A DNA stretch of 64,000 bases from Gemmatimonadaceae bacterium. GTDB taxonomy: Bacteria; Gemmatimonadota; Gemmatimonadetes; Gemmatimonadales; Gemmatimonadaceae. Location of the stretch: NCBI GenBank assembly GCA_037721215.1, contig JBBJNV010000009.1, forward strand, positions 62,001 to 126,000, written 5' to 3'. Position 1 is the first letter of the stretch; each line of letters starts with the position of its first letter. A program made the position numbers and the translations under genes. The notes under the pieces were generated by a model that was given only the letters and a program-made list of their open reading frames with translations, did not search any database and had not been told where the DNA came from. Positions 1 to 8,706 of the stretch are shown one piece after another.

Positions 1-690
1 GACAACTGTCCCGCTGTCGTCGCGGCCGTGGTCACGCAGCAATCCCATCATTCTCGCCATCTCCGGATCGTTCGTCGTCAACCCCCCGCCATCACCAAAA
101 CAGCCCAGGATTTTTGCCGGATAAAAACTGAATTCGGCGGCGGCGCCGAAACTTCCGGCGTTGCGACCTTTGAACTTCGACCCGAGCGCCTGAGCTGCGT
201 CTTCGATGATAAGGAGCTGGTGCCGGCTGGCAATCGTCTGGATCGCAGCCATGTCGCAGGTGCGGCCGTTCAGCTGGACGGGCATGATCGCACGTGTACG
301 CGAAGTCACTGCTGCCGCTGCCGATGCGGGGTCGATCATATGGTCGGCTCCACATTCCACGAGGACAGGCGTGGCCCCGGCAAAGTGAATGGAAGCCGCT
401 GATGCGACATAGGTGTGTGATGGCACTATGACTTCGTCGCCAGAACCGATTCCCGCTGCTCTCAGCGCGATGATCAGCGCATCGGTCCCGTTGGCGACAC
501 CAAGCCCGTACTTCGTCCCCGTAAAGCCTGCCAGCGCAGTCTCGAACTCGACGAGATCGCTCTGAAGTATGAACGCGCCCCTGTCCATGACGGCCGTCAT
601 GACAGCAAGTATCTCATCTCGCTGCTGAGCGAAAAGATGAGGATACCGGAAAAAGGGAATCGACATCGAGGTGGACGAGGGGGCTGTCAT
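1..690 (-). CDS. DegT/DnrJ/EryC1/StrS sugar aminotransferase (C-terminus cut off)
   Basis: PLP-dependent aminotransferase that would convert a nucleotide-linked keto-sugar to an amino sugar in the cytoplasm. About 230 residues are visible from the ATG at 690; the frame is still open at base 1, so the C-terminal 120 or more residues lie outside. Visible family marks are the NGTDAL segment near residue 67, EDAAQALGS near 162 and FYPAKILGCFGDGG near 188, whose lysine (about 192) should form the Schiff base with PLP. It is the last visible gene of the leftward polysaccharide operon, 134 bp after the GT2 gene. The substrate is unknown; the RfbB product made by this operon is one candidate (inference). 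The family call is firm. Confidence 0.9.
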   Translation of the reverse strand, partial: MTAPSSTSMSIPFFRYPHLFAQQRDEILAVMTAVMDRGAFILQSDLVEFETALAGFTGTKYGLGVANGTDALIIALRAAGIGSGDEVIVPSHTYVASAASIHFAGATPVLVECGADHMIDPASAAAAVTSRTRAIMPVQLNGRTCDMAAIQTIASRHQLLIIEDAAQALGSKFKGRNAGSFGAAAEFSFYPAKILGCFGDGGGLTTNDPEMARMMGLLRDHGRDDSGTVV

Positions 691-824
691 GCTTTGATGC
701 GAATCAGTTTCCGAAACGGGTGGCGGAGAGCCCGGCGACGCTTCGCGAGAAAGTGCTCAACTCGCCAACTGTTTGTCAGGGTGCAATTTATCTCACCTGA
801 GGCCGGGAGTGCCAGTGTACCCCT

Positions 825-1712
825 TCAAACCGTGAGGCTGAAATAGTGCTTTCGAGCCATGCGTTCCAATTCGTACTTGGGTTCCGTCAACTGCACGCCG
901 GTGGTGCTGTGCTCGCGGTGCGATACCTTGAGGTCGGGAACGTGCCAGACCCCCAGCTTCAGATCGTGCGCCACGGCGGCAAGGGTCAACTCTTCCGCAA
1001 ACATCGGCACCGTCGTGTCGAGCACTGCGCCCGAATCGAAGAACGCCTTCGAGAAAATGACAAACGCCCCGTGGGGTGCATAGATCTTTCGCTGTGCCGC
1101 TTCGCCTTGACGCGCGCGACGAAGCGGCGAATACCGCGCGGCAACCCGCATCGTGGCGTGCTTCATGACACGATGTGTCGCAAGCATAGCTGTCGCAACG
1201 CGGTAATCGACGTCGTAAATGCGCCACTTCAGCCGTTTCAGGGGGCCTGCTGGCTCGATCAGAAACGGATTCTGGTCCTTGCCGGTCGCTTCGGAAATGA
1301 TGGTGGGCGCGACAATAGGGTAGCTCGACGGATCCAGCGATCGGAGCCGCCTAAGAAACCACGGATCTTTGATATCGACGTCGTTGTTACAGACGATCAG
1401 CCACTGCGGGTGCGGCATTCCCGACCCAGACAAGGCTTCAATTGCAACCGCTGCGCCGCCCCAGTAGTAGAGATTGCGCCGCGGCCGGATAAGGCGGACC
1501 GCACAAGGCGCGTTATCGCAGATTTTTTGCAGTTCCGCCGAATCCGCTCCGGTCGAATCGTTGTCCACAATGATAAGCTCGCAACCGGCAATACCCTCGA
1601 TACGACCCAGACACGCAACGAACGAGGCAGTGTCGGCAACATTTTTGTACTGCACCGTGATGATCACGATGTTTGGCGCAGTTTCCGCGTCTGACCGGCT
1701 AACGAGTGTCAC
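825..1712 (-). CDS. Glycosyltransferase family 2 (GT-A fold)
   Basis: A 295-residue cytoplasmic GT2 enzyme that would add one sugar to the growing lipid-linked repeat unit. The nucleotide-binding start of the GT-A fold is at residues 14-22, VDNDS is at 49-53, and the DXD-like metal site NNDVD is at 109-113. The C-terminal region contains FAEELTLAAVAHDLKLGVW, resembling the ED-containing acceptor/catalytic segment of rhamnosyltransferase-like GT2 proteins. It sits 11 bp downstream of a methyltransferase gene in the same operon as the dTDP-rhamnose genes, so a rhamnosyl donor is plausible but not shown. No membrane segments are visible. Confidence 0.88.
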   Translation of the reverse strand: MTLVSRSDAETAPNIVIITVQYKNVADTASFVACLGRIEGIAGCELIIVDNDSTGADSAELQKICDNAPCAVRLIRPRRNLYYWGGAAVAIEALSGSGMPHPQWLIVCNNDVDIKDPWFLRRLRSLDPSSYPIVAPTIISEATGKDQNPFLIEPAGPLKRLKWRIYDVDYRVATAMLATHRVMKHATMRVAARYSPLRRARQGEAAQRKIYAPHGAFVIFSKAFFDSGAVLDTTVPMFAEELTLAAVAHDLKLGVWHVPDLKVSHREHSTTGVQLTEPKYELERMARKHYFSLTV

Positions 1713-1723
1713 GAGTTCGAGCG

Positions 1724-2524
1724 CTACCCCAGCCGGCCAGCACAGAGTATCACCTGGTGCACGGCGTCGGGGCGATTGATCTCGAGTTGCACCGGTGCGA
1801 CATCCGGGCCCGGAATCAATGCAATGTCCGTCGGCATTGGTTGGAGACGGCCAAAGACGATCCGCTTAAGGACGCGCCGGGCCTGCATGCTTTCCGGAAT
1901 CATGTTGAGACGCACCGCAAGCCGCTTGAAAGGCCGAAACGCCTTGGTTCTTATCGACGGCTCATTCATGGGAATGATCCCAAAACATTCCGGGGTGAAG
2001 CCGTGCTTACGGAACTCCCGCACGAGATCGATTACCCCGTATCGCTCGAAATACAGCGGATGGTTGGGGTTGAAATCCGGACAGTCCTTGTTGATGGACG
2101 ACACGAGAAGGTGCCCGCCAGGCACTAGCACGCGGCGCGCTTCCTTCAGAAACTCGGACGGTGACGGAAGGAAGTAGATCGTCTCGAGGAGCACGACCAC
2201 GTCGAGCGATTCGTCCGCCACTGGCAGGCGCTCCGCGTCCGTTCGAATCAGAGCGACCTCGGTGCCGTGCGTTTGACGGGCGCTGCTCAGGTTTTCCGCG
2301 CTGAGGTCGCATCCATAAACCTTGCGCGCGCGCGATTGCAGCAGGCCCAATCCCTGGCCGGTGCCACATGCCACTTCGAGCACGACGCGATTGTTGCAAT
2401 AACCAGCTGTCCAGTGATACCGCGCAACGAGCCGCGCGATCTGGGTAGAACCAGCGGGCTCACCGGCGACGTCCGTTATCGCCGGCCCGATGAGATGAGA
2501 AGCCGCGCCAGGATCAGCGCGCAT
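1724..2524 (-). CDS. Class I SAM-dependent methyltransferase
   Basis: A 266-residue Rossmann-fold methyltransferase. Motif I is VLEVACGTGQG at about residues 48-58, an acidic residue ends strand 2 at YGCDLS, and DAERLPVADESLDVVV gives the usual motif II/III region. It probably methylates a sugar or glycan intermediate, since its neighbours on both sides are glycosyltransferases. Its start overlaps the end of the upstream GT4 gene by 11 bp, which suggests translational coupling. The methyl acceptor cannot be read from sequence. Confidence 0.85.
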   Translation of the reverse strand: MRADPGAASHLIGPAITDVAGEPAGSTQIARLVARYHWTAGYCNNRVVLEVACGTGQGLGLLQSRARKVYGCDLSAENLSSARQTHGTEVALIRTDAERLPVADESLDVVVLLETIYFLPSPSEFLKEARRVLVPGGHLLVSSINKDCPDFNPNHPLYFERYGVIDLVREFRKHGFTPECFGIIPMNEPSIRTKAFRPFKRLAVRLNMIPESMQARRVLKRIVFGRLQPMPTDIALIPGPDVAPVQLEINRPDAVHQVILCAGRLG

Positions 2525-3779
2525 TGGCGACCTGATTTTTTGTGAAGCTCAGGACGAAGTCTGCCATATCGGCGTAGACCTTGTCGGCTGAAAAATGACT
2601 CCGGTATGCCTCGAGGCTGTTCGCCGACATACGACGCTGCACCCCCTCACTCCCCAGCTGGTTGACTGCATCCACAAGACTGTCAGGGTCGGCACCGGCG
2701 TAGGCGATGCCGCAGTCGTGCTTCTCGATGAGCTCTTTGGCATCGCCGCCAATGCTGAGCAGAACGGGAAGACCGCCAGCCATGTACTCGAACAGCTTGT
2801 TGCCAACGGTGTTGAATCCGGGCCTGTACGGGGCGAGACCAGCCCACGCAATGCTCCGCATGTGAGCGATACCGGGGATGTCGATCCAGCCGGTGAACAC
2901 GACATTGGGCAGTGACGCGGCAAGGGCTCGCCAGTCGGAGTCGAATCCTCCGGAACCGCTGAGCACGAACTGAATGTCGGAGCGGCCCTGTTCCGCCAGA
3001 ATGCGTGCAGCGCGGATGGGGGTCTCCAGATCAATCCAGCGATTGAACGTCCCGACGTACCACACAATCTTCCGGTCGGATCGAACCCCGGCCGCTTTGA
3101 GCCGATTGGCAGCTTCACGGAGTTCATGGTCCGATGTCACGAGATCCGGATAGGCTAGCGGGAATACAGCATCCGTTGCGCTGACGGGCCGGCCAGCGTG
3201 GCGAAGTGCCCATGCAAGAAACGAGGGCGCGATCGCAATCAGTCCTGTCGCAAGACGCACCGACGTTCTCAGATCCCGGTACAACGGGGCCAGCGCAAGC
3301 CTGGCGAGCGGCCTGACGACGCCTGGCACGAGCGATTGATAGATATCGGGGTGTAGATCTCGCACATCGACGACCACCGGAATTCCGAGCCTGCGGCCGT
3401 ATTTTGTGGCCGCTGCAGAAAGCTCCAGCGTCGGCATGCTGGCAAAAATCACATCCGGCCTCGCTCCGGGATCCACCTGGCCAGAGATGCGCACGAACGC
3501 CTGAGCCAGCTGACGATGATTCACCAGTCGGCTGAGGGAGATGTTGGACATGTAGGGTCTGGCATGCATCAATTGAAGGGTCAGCCGATTGCCCACAGGA
3601 ACAATCGTGTCCTTCATGAATCGCTGGCGTTTGTGAGTATGATCGAATGTCGACGACCACCACACGACATCGTGCCCGAGCTGGGCGAGCGTCGTTGCGA
3701 AGAGGCTCATTCGGAGTTGGCGTTCATTGAGCGCGTCGATGGGAAGCGGCTCGCCAACGTGAACCAGCCACACCTTCAC
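2514..3779 (-). CDS. Glycosyltransferase family 4 (WbuB-like)
   Basis: A 421-residue GT-B glycosyltransferase. The N-terminal acceptor domain starts MKVWLVHVGEPLPID and the C-terminal donor domain starts near KIVWYVGTFNRWIDLETPI. NKLFEYMAGGLPVLLS carries the conserved glutamate that contacts the nucleotide-sugar in GT4 proteins. VVDVRDLHPDIY in the middle resembles the linker seen in WbuB-type enzymes of O-antigen clusters. It overlaps the aminotransferase upstream by 4 bp and the methyltransferase downstream by 11 bp, so all three are probably translated from one message. Donor and linkage are unknown. Confidence 0.88.
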   Translation of the reverse strand: MKVWLVHVGEPLPIDALNERQLRMSLFATTLAQLGHDVVWWSSTFDHTHKRQRFMKDTIVPVGNRLTLQLMHARPYMSNISLSRLVNHRQLAQAFVRISGQVDPGARPDVIFASMPTLELSAAATKYGRRLGIPVVVDVRDLHPDIYQSLVPGVVRPLARLALAPLYRDLRTSVRLATGLIAIAPSFLAWALRHAGRPVSATDAVFPLAYPDLVTSDHELREAANRLKAAGVRSDRKIVWYVGTFNRWIDLETPIRAARILAEQGRSDIQFVLSGSGGFDSDWRALAASLPNVVFTGWIDIPGIAHMRSIAWAGLAPYRPGFNTVGNKLFEYMAGGLPVLLSIGGDAKELIEKHDCGIAYAGADPDSLVDAVNQLGSEGVQRRMSANSLEAYRSHFSADKVYADMADFVLSFTKNQVANAR

Positions 3780-5005
3780 GCGCTTGACTCCATCGAATAG
3801 GCATTGAGGCAGTTTACGGCGCGTCGCACCTGCCCGTCGTTGACCTGCATACCCGTTGGCAGCGATACAATGCGGTCAGCGATCCATTCCGCCCGCGGGC
3901 ATGACCCTGGCTCGTAAGCGACGTCACGCAGTGCGTCGCCTTTGAGGGGATGCACCGGCGTCGAATAGAAATCGGCAAGCTCCACTTTCGCGTTGCGCGC
4001 GCGTGCCAGCAGCTCCGGACGATCGTCGGCAAGCAGCGGATAGCGGCCGAACACCGGTTCGGCTCCCGAGGGAAGCGGCAGGTGGGCCACGTCTTCCGCA
4101 GTAATTCGCGCGCGGTACTGCTCTGCGACCCAACGGCGGTGTGCGCTCTGCCTGTCAATGTCCGCCAGCTCGCTGCGCAGCAACACCGACTGTCGATTGC
4201 CCATGCGCAGAGTGAAATCCGGCGATCCCGTAACGTGGCCCGCGGCCGACTCGGATCCGCCAGGCGCGGCGACGGCCGCAACCTTGTTGTAATTCCCCCG
4301 GATCATGCCAGTGGCCACGACGGCGCGGAAAACCGCGCGTACAGTCCAGTACGTCGACGGCCGGTATGTTACGCGGTGAGCAAGGCGCATGGCGTCGAGC
4401 TGCAGCTGCACAAGCCTGGAAGGCTGAACATATCGCCGCTCGTAGTCGCGCATCAGCACCCCTGAGAGCGCCGCATCATTACTGACGGCGCTACCCCCGA
4501 TGCCGATGAAAACGGGCTTGGATGCCTCGTAGGAATAAAAGGCTGCGGCTCCGAATGATCCCACCCGACGCCCGTCGACGCGCGAGGCTATCGTGTGCGC
4601 ACAATCCTCAACGATCGGGATATCCATCGCGCTGGCGACGGCAACAAGTCTCGAGACGTCCGCTGGCAGGCCGAACGTGTGCTGGATGACAATCGCGCGA
4701 GTCCGCGTCCCGATTTTTCGACGCAGATCGTCAGGATCCATGTTCGGAGACCCGGCCGCAACATCCGCATAGCATGGAATCGCACCCAGGCTCAGTATCG
4801 CCTCCGGGACGGCGATGCAGGTGAACGCTTGAATGATGACCTCGTCGCCCCGCTTGACGCCAAGCCCTCGCAGAATAGCTGCGAGTGCCACACGGCCACG
4901 GAAGTAGGTCAGGCGGTTGAGATCGGAAATGCTGCTTTCAGGAGCCTGCGACAGGCGGGCGACATTGGTCATGCGAAGGCTGAGGGCATCGGGATGTATA
5001 GGCAT
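3776..5005 (-). CDS. DegT/DnrJ/EryC1/StrS family aminotransferase
   Basis: A 409-residue PLP enzyme of the sugar aminotransferase family. VEDCAHTIAS is at about 132-141 and the expected PLP lysine is K163 in SYEASKPVFIGIGG. The N-terminal LTYFRGRVALAAILRGLGV and the hydrophobic EVIIQAFTCIAVPEAIL match the family fold. It differs clearly from the partial aminotransferase at the window edge (SYEASKP against FYPAKIL), so the two probably handle different sugars. It is the first gene after a 283-bp gap and may start its own transcript. The ATG at 5005 has no strong Shine-Dalgarno sequence; an in-frame ATG 33 bp downstream is an alternative. Confidence 0.88.
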   Translation of the reverse strand: MPIHPDALSLRMTNVARLSQAPESSISDLNRLTYFRGRVALAAILRGLGVKRGDEVIIQAFTCIAVPEAILSLGAIPCYADVAAGSPNMDPDDLRRKIGTRTRAIVIQHTFGLPADVSRLVAVASAMDIPIVEDCAHTIASRVDGRRVGSFGAAAFYSYEASKPVFIGIGGSAVSNDAALSGVLMRDYERRYVQPSRLVQLQLDAMRLAHRVTYRPSTYWTVRAVFRAVVATGMIRGNYNKVAAVAAPGGSESAAGHVTGSPDFTLRMGNRQSVLLRSELADIDRQSAHRRWVAEQYRARITAEDVAHLPLPSGAEPVFGRYPLLADDRPELLARARNAKVELADFYSTPVHPLKGDALRDVAYEPGSCPRAEWIADRIVSLPTGMQVNDGQVRRAVNCLNAYSMESSA

Positions 5006-5288
5006 AATTGCGAGAGGGATGTAATGCTAGGGGCCGGTCTCGAAGTGTTCCATTTGATCGCGTAGATCGTTTTGGATGTGAGTAGCGGTGTATTTTTTCG
5101 GACGGGCCCACGGCCAGCGAGGCTCAGGATCTTTTGCGCTTCAATTCTGGCGATCACGGGCGCCCGCGCGGCTATTGGATGGGTAAGGCGGGATCGTTCA
5201 GATATCCAGAGAACAGGTCGCCACGCACGTGTTGCTTGGGAGGGGCTAACGCGGAGGAGGGCCTGTCAGCGGATTTAGGATCATACTG
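5006..5288. other. Intergenic gap between the Wzz-like gene and the aminotransferase
   Basis: A 283-bp stretch inside the leftward operon. I see no convincing gene, RNA or intrinsic terminator on either strand. It is large enough to hold a separate promoter for the five genes to its left, but I could not identify clear -35/-10 boxes. Confidence 0.4.
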
Positions 5289-6314
5289 CTACAGTAAATC
5301 AGGGTTGCGGCCACGAAGGCGCGGCAGCGTCGACACCGCCTGGCGAAAGCGGTCGCTTTCCACGTCCCTCCTGCGCAGCCGGCGGCGCATCATGTCCGTG
5401 ATCATCACCAGGAGCGACAACGCGACAAAGCTGGCAACCGCGGCGATGATGGTCTTGACGATGACGCGCTTCCGCACCTTTGGGAGCTTGCCAGGCAGCG
5501 GATCATGCACAATGACGGTCGGCGTGGCTTCCAGTTCTCTCGCAAACGCGGCATCGCGTTCTATCGTCGCCTGTGTGAACGACTGCTCCGCAAACCGGAT
5601 CTCGCGCATGATGCGCTCCCGCTCCACGCCGGCAATCGAGAATGACGGCGTCGCGCGATTACCGAAGTTGAACTCCCGCAGCCGGTTTTCGGCGGCTGCC
5701 AGCTGTGAGCCGGCATTGGCGACGCGTGCCTCCTGCGCCAAGCGCAGCTGCTGGGCCTGCGCGCGGGAGGTCTCAACGAAAATCTGGCTGGCGGTGTCGA
5801 CGACACGTGCGGCGATCATCCTTGCAAGCGCGCTATCGCGGTGGGACACTGCGAGGGTGATCGTGCCGGTTTCCTTGTTTGAGCCGACCGTCATCAATCT
5901 GTTGATTCGCTTCTGAACATCTTCGTCATCATTCACCACGTATCGCTCGTCGAGCATTCGGTCGACAAGGCGTTGATCCGATCCGGGTTTTACTGGCGAG
6001 AAACCCACGCGGGCAAGCACTTTTCGCGACTTCAGCAGTTCCACCATCCTTGCTGGAGTGAGCTGATATCCTGTATTCAACGTCGCCCCCGCAAGCGCGG
6101 CAATTCCACCAAGCGCGGGTGAGGACCTGTTGTTCATTACCGGTGTCAGTGATAGCTCAGCCTTGTACTTGCGGGGCATCGCGAAGGCCCACCCTCCCAC
6201 GACGGCTGATATGAGGAAAACGCCCAGCACGATCTGACGCCGCTTCTCGATCAGCGGCGTGAGCAGTGTCAGTGCGTCTACTCCCTCCTCCACGTAAGTC
6301 TCTCTCAGTTGCAC
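5289..6314 (-). CDS. Wzz/GNVR chain-length determinant-like inner-membrane protein
   Basis: Polysaccharide co-polymerase of the Wzz family, expected to sit in the inner membrane and set glycan chain length with the Wzy polymerase encoded just upstream. The first membrane helix is IVLGVFLISAVVGGWAFAM near the N-terminus; a long helical periplasmic stretch with LREFNFGNRATPSFSI follows; the second helix is VIVKTIIAAVASFVALSLLVMI near the C-terminus. It ends in a short basic cytoplasmic tail with no kinase domain. I chose the GTG at 6314 (341 residues) because the longer reading frame would run back over the upstream gene; the GTG lies 8 bp after that gene's stop. Confidence 0.82.
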   Translation of the reverse strand: MQLRETYVEEGVDALTLLTPLIEKRRQIVLGVFLISAVVGGWAFAMPRKYKAELSLTPVMNNRSSPALGGIAALAGATLNTGYQLTPARMVELLKSRKVLARVGFSPVKPGSDQRLVDRMLDERYVVNDDEDVQKRINRLMTVGSNKETGTITLAVSHRDSALARMIAARVVDTASQIFVETSRAQAQQLRLAQEARVANAGSQLAAAENRLREFNFGNRATPSFSIAGVERERIMREIRFAEQSFTQATIERDAAFARELEATPTVIVHDPLPGKLPKVRKRVIVKTIIAAVASFVALSLLVMITDMMRRRLRRRDVESDRFRQAVSTLPRLRGRNPDLL

Positions 6315-6321
6315 CGCCAAA

Positions 6322-7626
6322 TTATATCCCTGGGGACAATGCGTTTTGCCGGCTGCCTCGCCAGGCTCTGATGAACCAGCCAAGCAAGCCGATTGCAAGC
6401 ACAGTAGCAGTCAAGCTGTTGTATATCCAGAACCAGGTGATTGGAGACCACAAGACGGTAAGGTAGGTCCCGATCAACAACGGCACCGCGCTCCAGTTTC
6501 CGGCGGCCACAAGGCGGAAGCCCGTTCCTCCAACAAAGCCGACCAGCGCCAGAACGAGCAGCGCCCCGGGGATGCTGAAGTCCTGAATCAGCGGCCTGAA
6601 CGCAGTGTAGATGTTGCTCGATTCCCCCACGATAAGATCGATGGCATTCGAAAAAATTCCCGGAATGCGCTGTTGATATCCCAGCATCTCCAGGGGCCCG
6701 GCAAATGTCACTTTCCCGAAGCTGGGGTCAAGGGGCTGTGACGTGTACTCGGCCAGCCACTGCGAAAACACCGTCATGTGCCCGAAGGCCGCCGTGACCA
6801 GCTTCACGAGCACGATGTTGAGCAGGGCAACGTCGGTCGATGCCATTCGCGCCAGGCCTATCGCAAAAAAGAACGCTGTAACGACTGACGTGAGGGCGGC
6901 TGCGACAAGAAGGTGAGGCCATGTAAAAACGGACAACCGGCCGAAGCGAAGCCGTGCGGAGAAATACCCTGCAAGCCACAGCGACAGACTGAAGAGAACG
7001 GCCGCCTTGGTGGTCTGTAGGATGGTGACGATGATGGCCGGTACGAACGAAAAAAGGCAAAGTGTCTTCCATAAGCGCTCGTTTCGCAGGATGAAGAGCG
7101 TTCCGCCAACGGCCGGTGCCAGATAGACGAACGGGAGCAGCGCCTGGCTTATCGCGGGCGGTGATGGTGCTCCCGTTTCGGCGTAGCGTGCAACGTACAG
7201 CTGATTCGACACGACAACGAGCCGCTCTAGGTTCAATACCTCCGTCAGCGGGATGCCAGAGCCGGTGAGATACACGATGTTCGATATTGTGCCAAATACG
7301 ATCGATACAACGAGGACCGCTCCAAACATCCGGAGCTCGCGGTCCGTCGCTGGCTGGTATCGCACGAGCATGCGGGTACGAAGACCACCGTTTCCGGCAA
7401 TACCGCCCAGGCTAACGGCGACGCTGGCCGCCATCAGCCAGACGATTGCGTTGGGGCCCACCGGTTCATTTGGCGCAAGTATCAGCGGAGCAATGCCGGC
7501 GAAGCACCACCACAGGGGAAAGAAAGCCGCAGGCTGCAGCCACGTGCCCACCGCAAGCCGCATCAGGATGGCCCAGCCAATGAGACCGGTGGAAAGAACG
7601 AGCGCCGCAGTCGTCGGACCGCTCAA
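6322..7626 (-). CDS. Wzy-like O-antigen/exopolysaccharide polymerase
   Basis: A very hydrophobic protein of 434 residues with about ten to twelve predicted membrane helices and few recognisable motifs, which is typical of Wzy polymerases that join lipid-linked repeat units in the periplasm. Its position between the dTDP-rhamnose genes and a Wzz gene supports this. The frame is open to an ATG at 7665, but that start overlaps rfbB by 43 bp. The TTG at 7626 overlaps the rfbB stop as TTGA and has GGAG about 8-12 bases upstream, so I prefer it. A periplasmic loop lies around FSQWLAEYTSQPLDPSFGKV. The polymerase function is inferred from topology and context. Confidence 0.75.
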   Translation of the reverse strand: MSGPTTAALVLSTGLIGWAILMRLAVGTWLQPAAFFPLWWCFAGIAPLILAPNEPVGPNAIVWLMAASVAVSLGGIAGNGGLRTRMLVRYQPATDRELRMFGAVLVVSIVFGTISNIVYLTGSGIPLTEVLNLERLVVVSNQLYVARYAETGAPSPPAISQALLPFVYLAPAVGGTLFILRNERLWKTLCLFSFVPAIIVTILQTTKAAVLFSLSLWLAGYFSARLRFGRLSVFTWPHLLVAAALTSVVTAFFFAIGLARMASTDVALLNIVLVKLVTAAFGHMTVFSQWLAEYTSQPLDPSFGKVTFAGPLEMLGYQQRIPGIFSNAIDLIVGESSNIYTAFRPLIQDFSIPGALLVLALVGFVGGTGFRLVAAGNWSAVPLLIGTYLTVLWSPITWFWIYNSLTATVLAIGLLGWFIRAWRGSRQNALSPGI

Positions 7627-8696
7627 AGCGGCCGCTCCAGGTGGCGTGGGTTCGCAAGATACCACCGCACTGTCTTATTGATTCCGCTCTCGAACGTCTC
7701 CTCCGCACGCCACCCCAGCTCTGATTCGATCAATCCGCAATCGATGGCGTACCGGAAGTCGTGTCCGGCCCGGTCCGTGACCGTGGTCAGCAACTCGTCG
7801 TACGTGCCGCTGCTGCGTGGTTTCAGCTCGTCCAGTATGCCGCATATCTGGCGCGCGATATCGATATTCCTGTGCTCGCTTCTGCCGCCCACGAGGTAAG
7901 TCTGACCGACTCTGCCGCGGCGAACGACGGTGTCGATTGCGCGGCAATGATCTGAAACATGGAGCCAGTCACGAACATTGAGGCCCGCGCCGTAAATGGG
8001 GATCGGCAGGCCGGCGACCGCCGATCGGATGACCGTTGGAATGAATTTCTCAGGATGCTGGTAGGGCCCGTAGTTGTTCGAACAATTTGTCACGACGCAT
8101 GGGAGCCCATACGTATGATGGTACGCCCGGACGAGATGGTCCGAGCCTGCCTTGCTCGCCGAATAAGGCGAGTTGGGTGCGTAGGGAGTTGACTCGACGA
8201 AGGGCGGGTCGGTTTCGTTCAGGCTTCCGAAAACCTCGTCGGTCGATACATGATGGAAGCGGACGGGTCTCGCACGTGAATGACCCGTCCACTCGCTTCG
8301 CGCTGCTTCGAGCAGTGTGAACGTGCCCACGATATTGGTGCCGATGAACGCGGCCGGCCCGGAGATCGATCTGTCAACGTGGGATTCGGCAGCGAAGTGC
8401 ACGATTGTGTCGATTCGACGGTCCGCGACAATCGATCGTACCATCGACGCGTCAGTGATATCACCCCGGACAAAATCGTGCCTGGGATTGGCGATGACCT
8501 CATCGAGGTTGTCGAGTGACCCTGCATACGTCAATGCATCGAGCGTCGTGACGCGTGCTTCCGCATCGGTTGCAAGCACATGTTCAACGAAGTTGGCGCC
8601 GATGAATCCGGCGCCGCCGGTGATGAGAATTGAGCGGGGCACATGCACTGCCGGTGGTGTCACCCGCGCTCCAGCGTCGAAGTCAGGCGGAGACAC
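7623..8696 (-). CDS. rfbB: dTDP-glucose 4,6-dehydratase
   Basis: Second enzyme of dTDP-L-rhamnose synthesis; it removes water from dTDP-glucose to give dTDP-4-keto-6-deoxyglucose using bound NAD. GGAGFIG at 27-33 binds NAD, STDEVFG at 151-157 supplies the Thr-Asp-Glu catalytic residues, and YSASK at 178-182 is the Tyr-Lys pair. FAAESHVDRSI is also diagnostic. The GTG at 8696 gives about 20 residues more than usual before the fold; in-frame GTGs near residues 16-18 are possible starts. It follows rfbD by 10 bp, and its stop overlaps the polymerase start. Confidence 0.96.
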   Translation of the reverse strand: MSPPDFDAGARVTPPAVHVPRSILITGGAGFIGANFVEHVLATDAEARVTTLDALTYAGSLDNLDEVIANPRHDFVRGDITDASMVRSIVADRRIDTIVHFAAESHVDRSISGPAAFIGTNIVGTFTLLEAARSEWTGHSRARPVRFHHVSTDEVFGSLNETDPPFVESTPYAPNSPYSASKAGSDHLVRAYHHTYGLPCVVTNCSNNYGPYQHPEKFIPTVIRSAVAGLPIPIYGAGLNVRDWLHVSDHCRAIDTVVRRGRVGQTYLVGGRSEHRNIDIARQICGILDELKPRSSGTYDELLTTVTDRAGHDFRYAIDCGLIESELGWRAEETFESGINKTVRWYLANPRHLERPL

Positions 8697-8706
8697 AGCG
8701 TCGATT

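Noticed and set aside
5085-5100. T-rich stretch considered as a terminator
   Set aside because: The preceding bases form no stable stem, and its strand does not fit the leftward operon.
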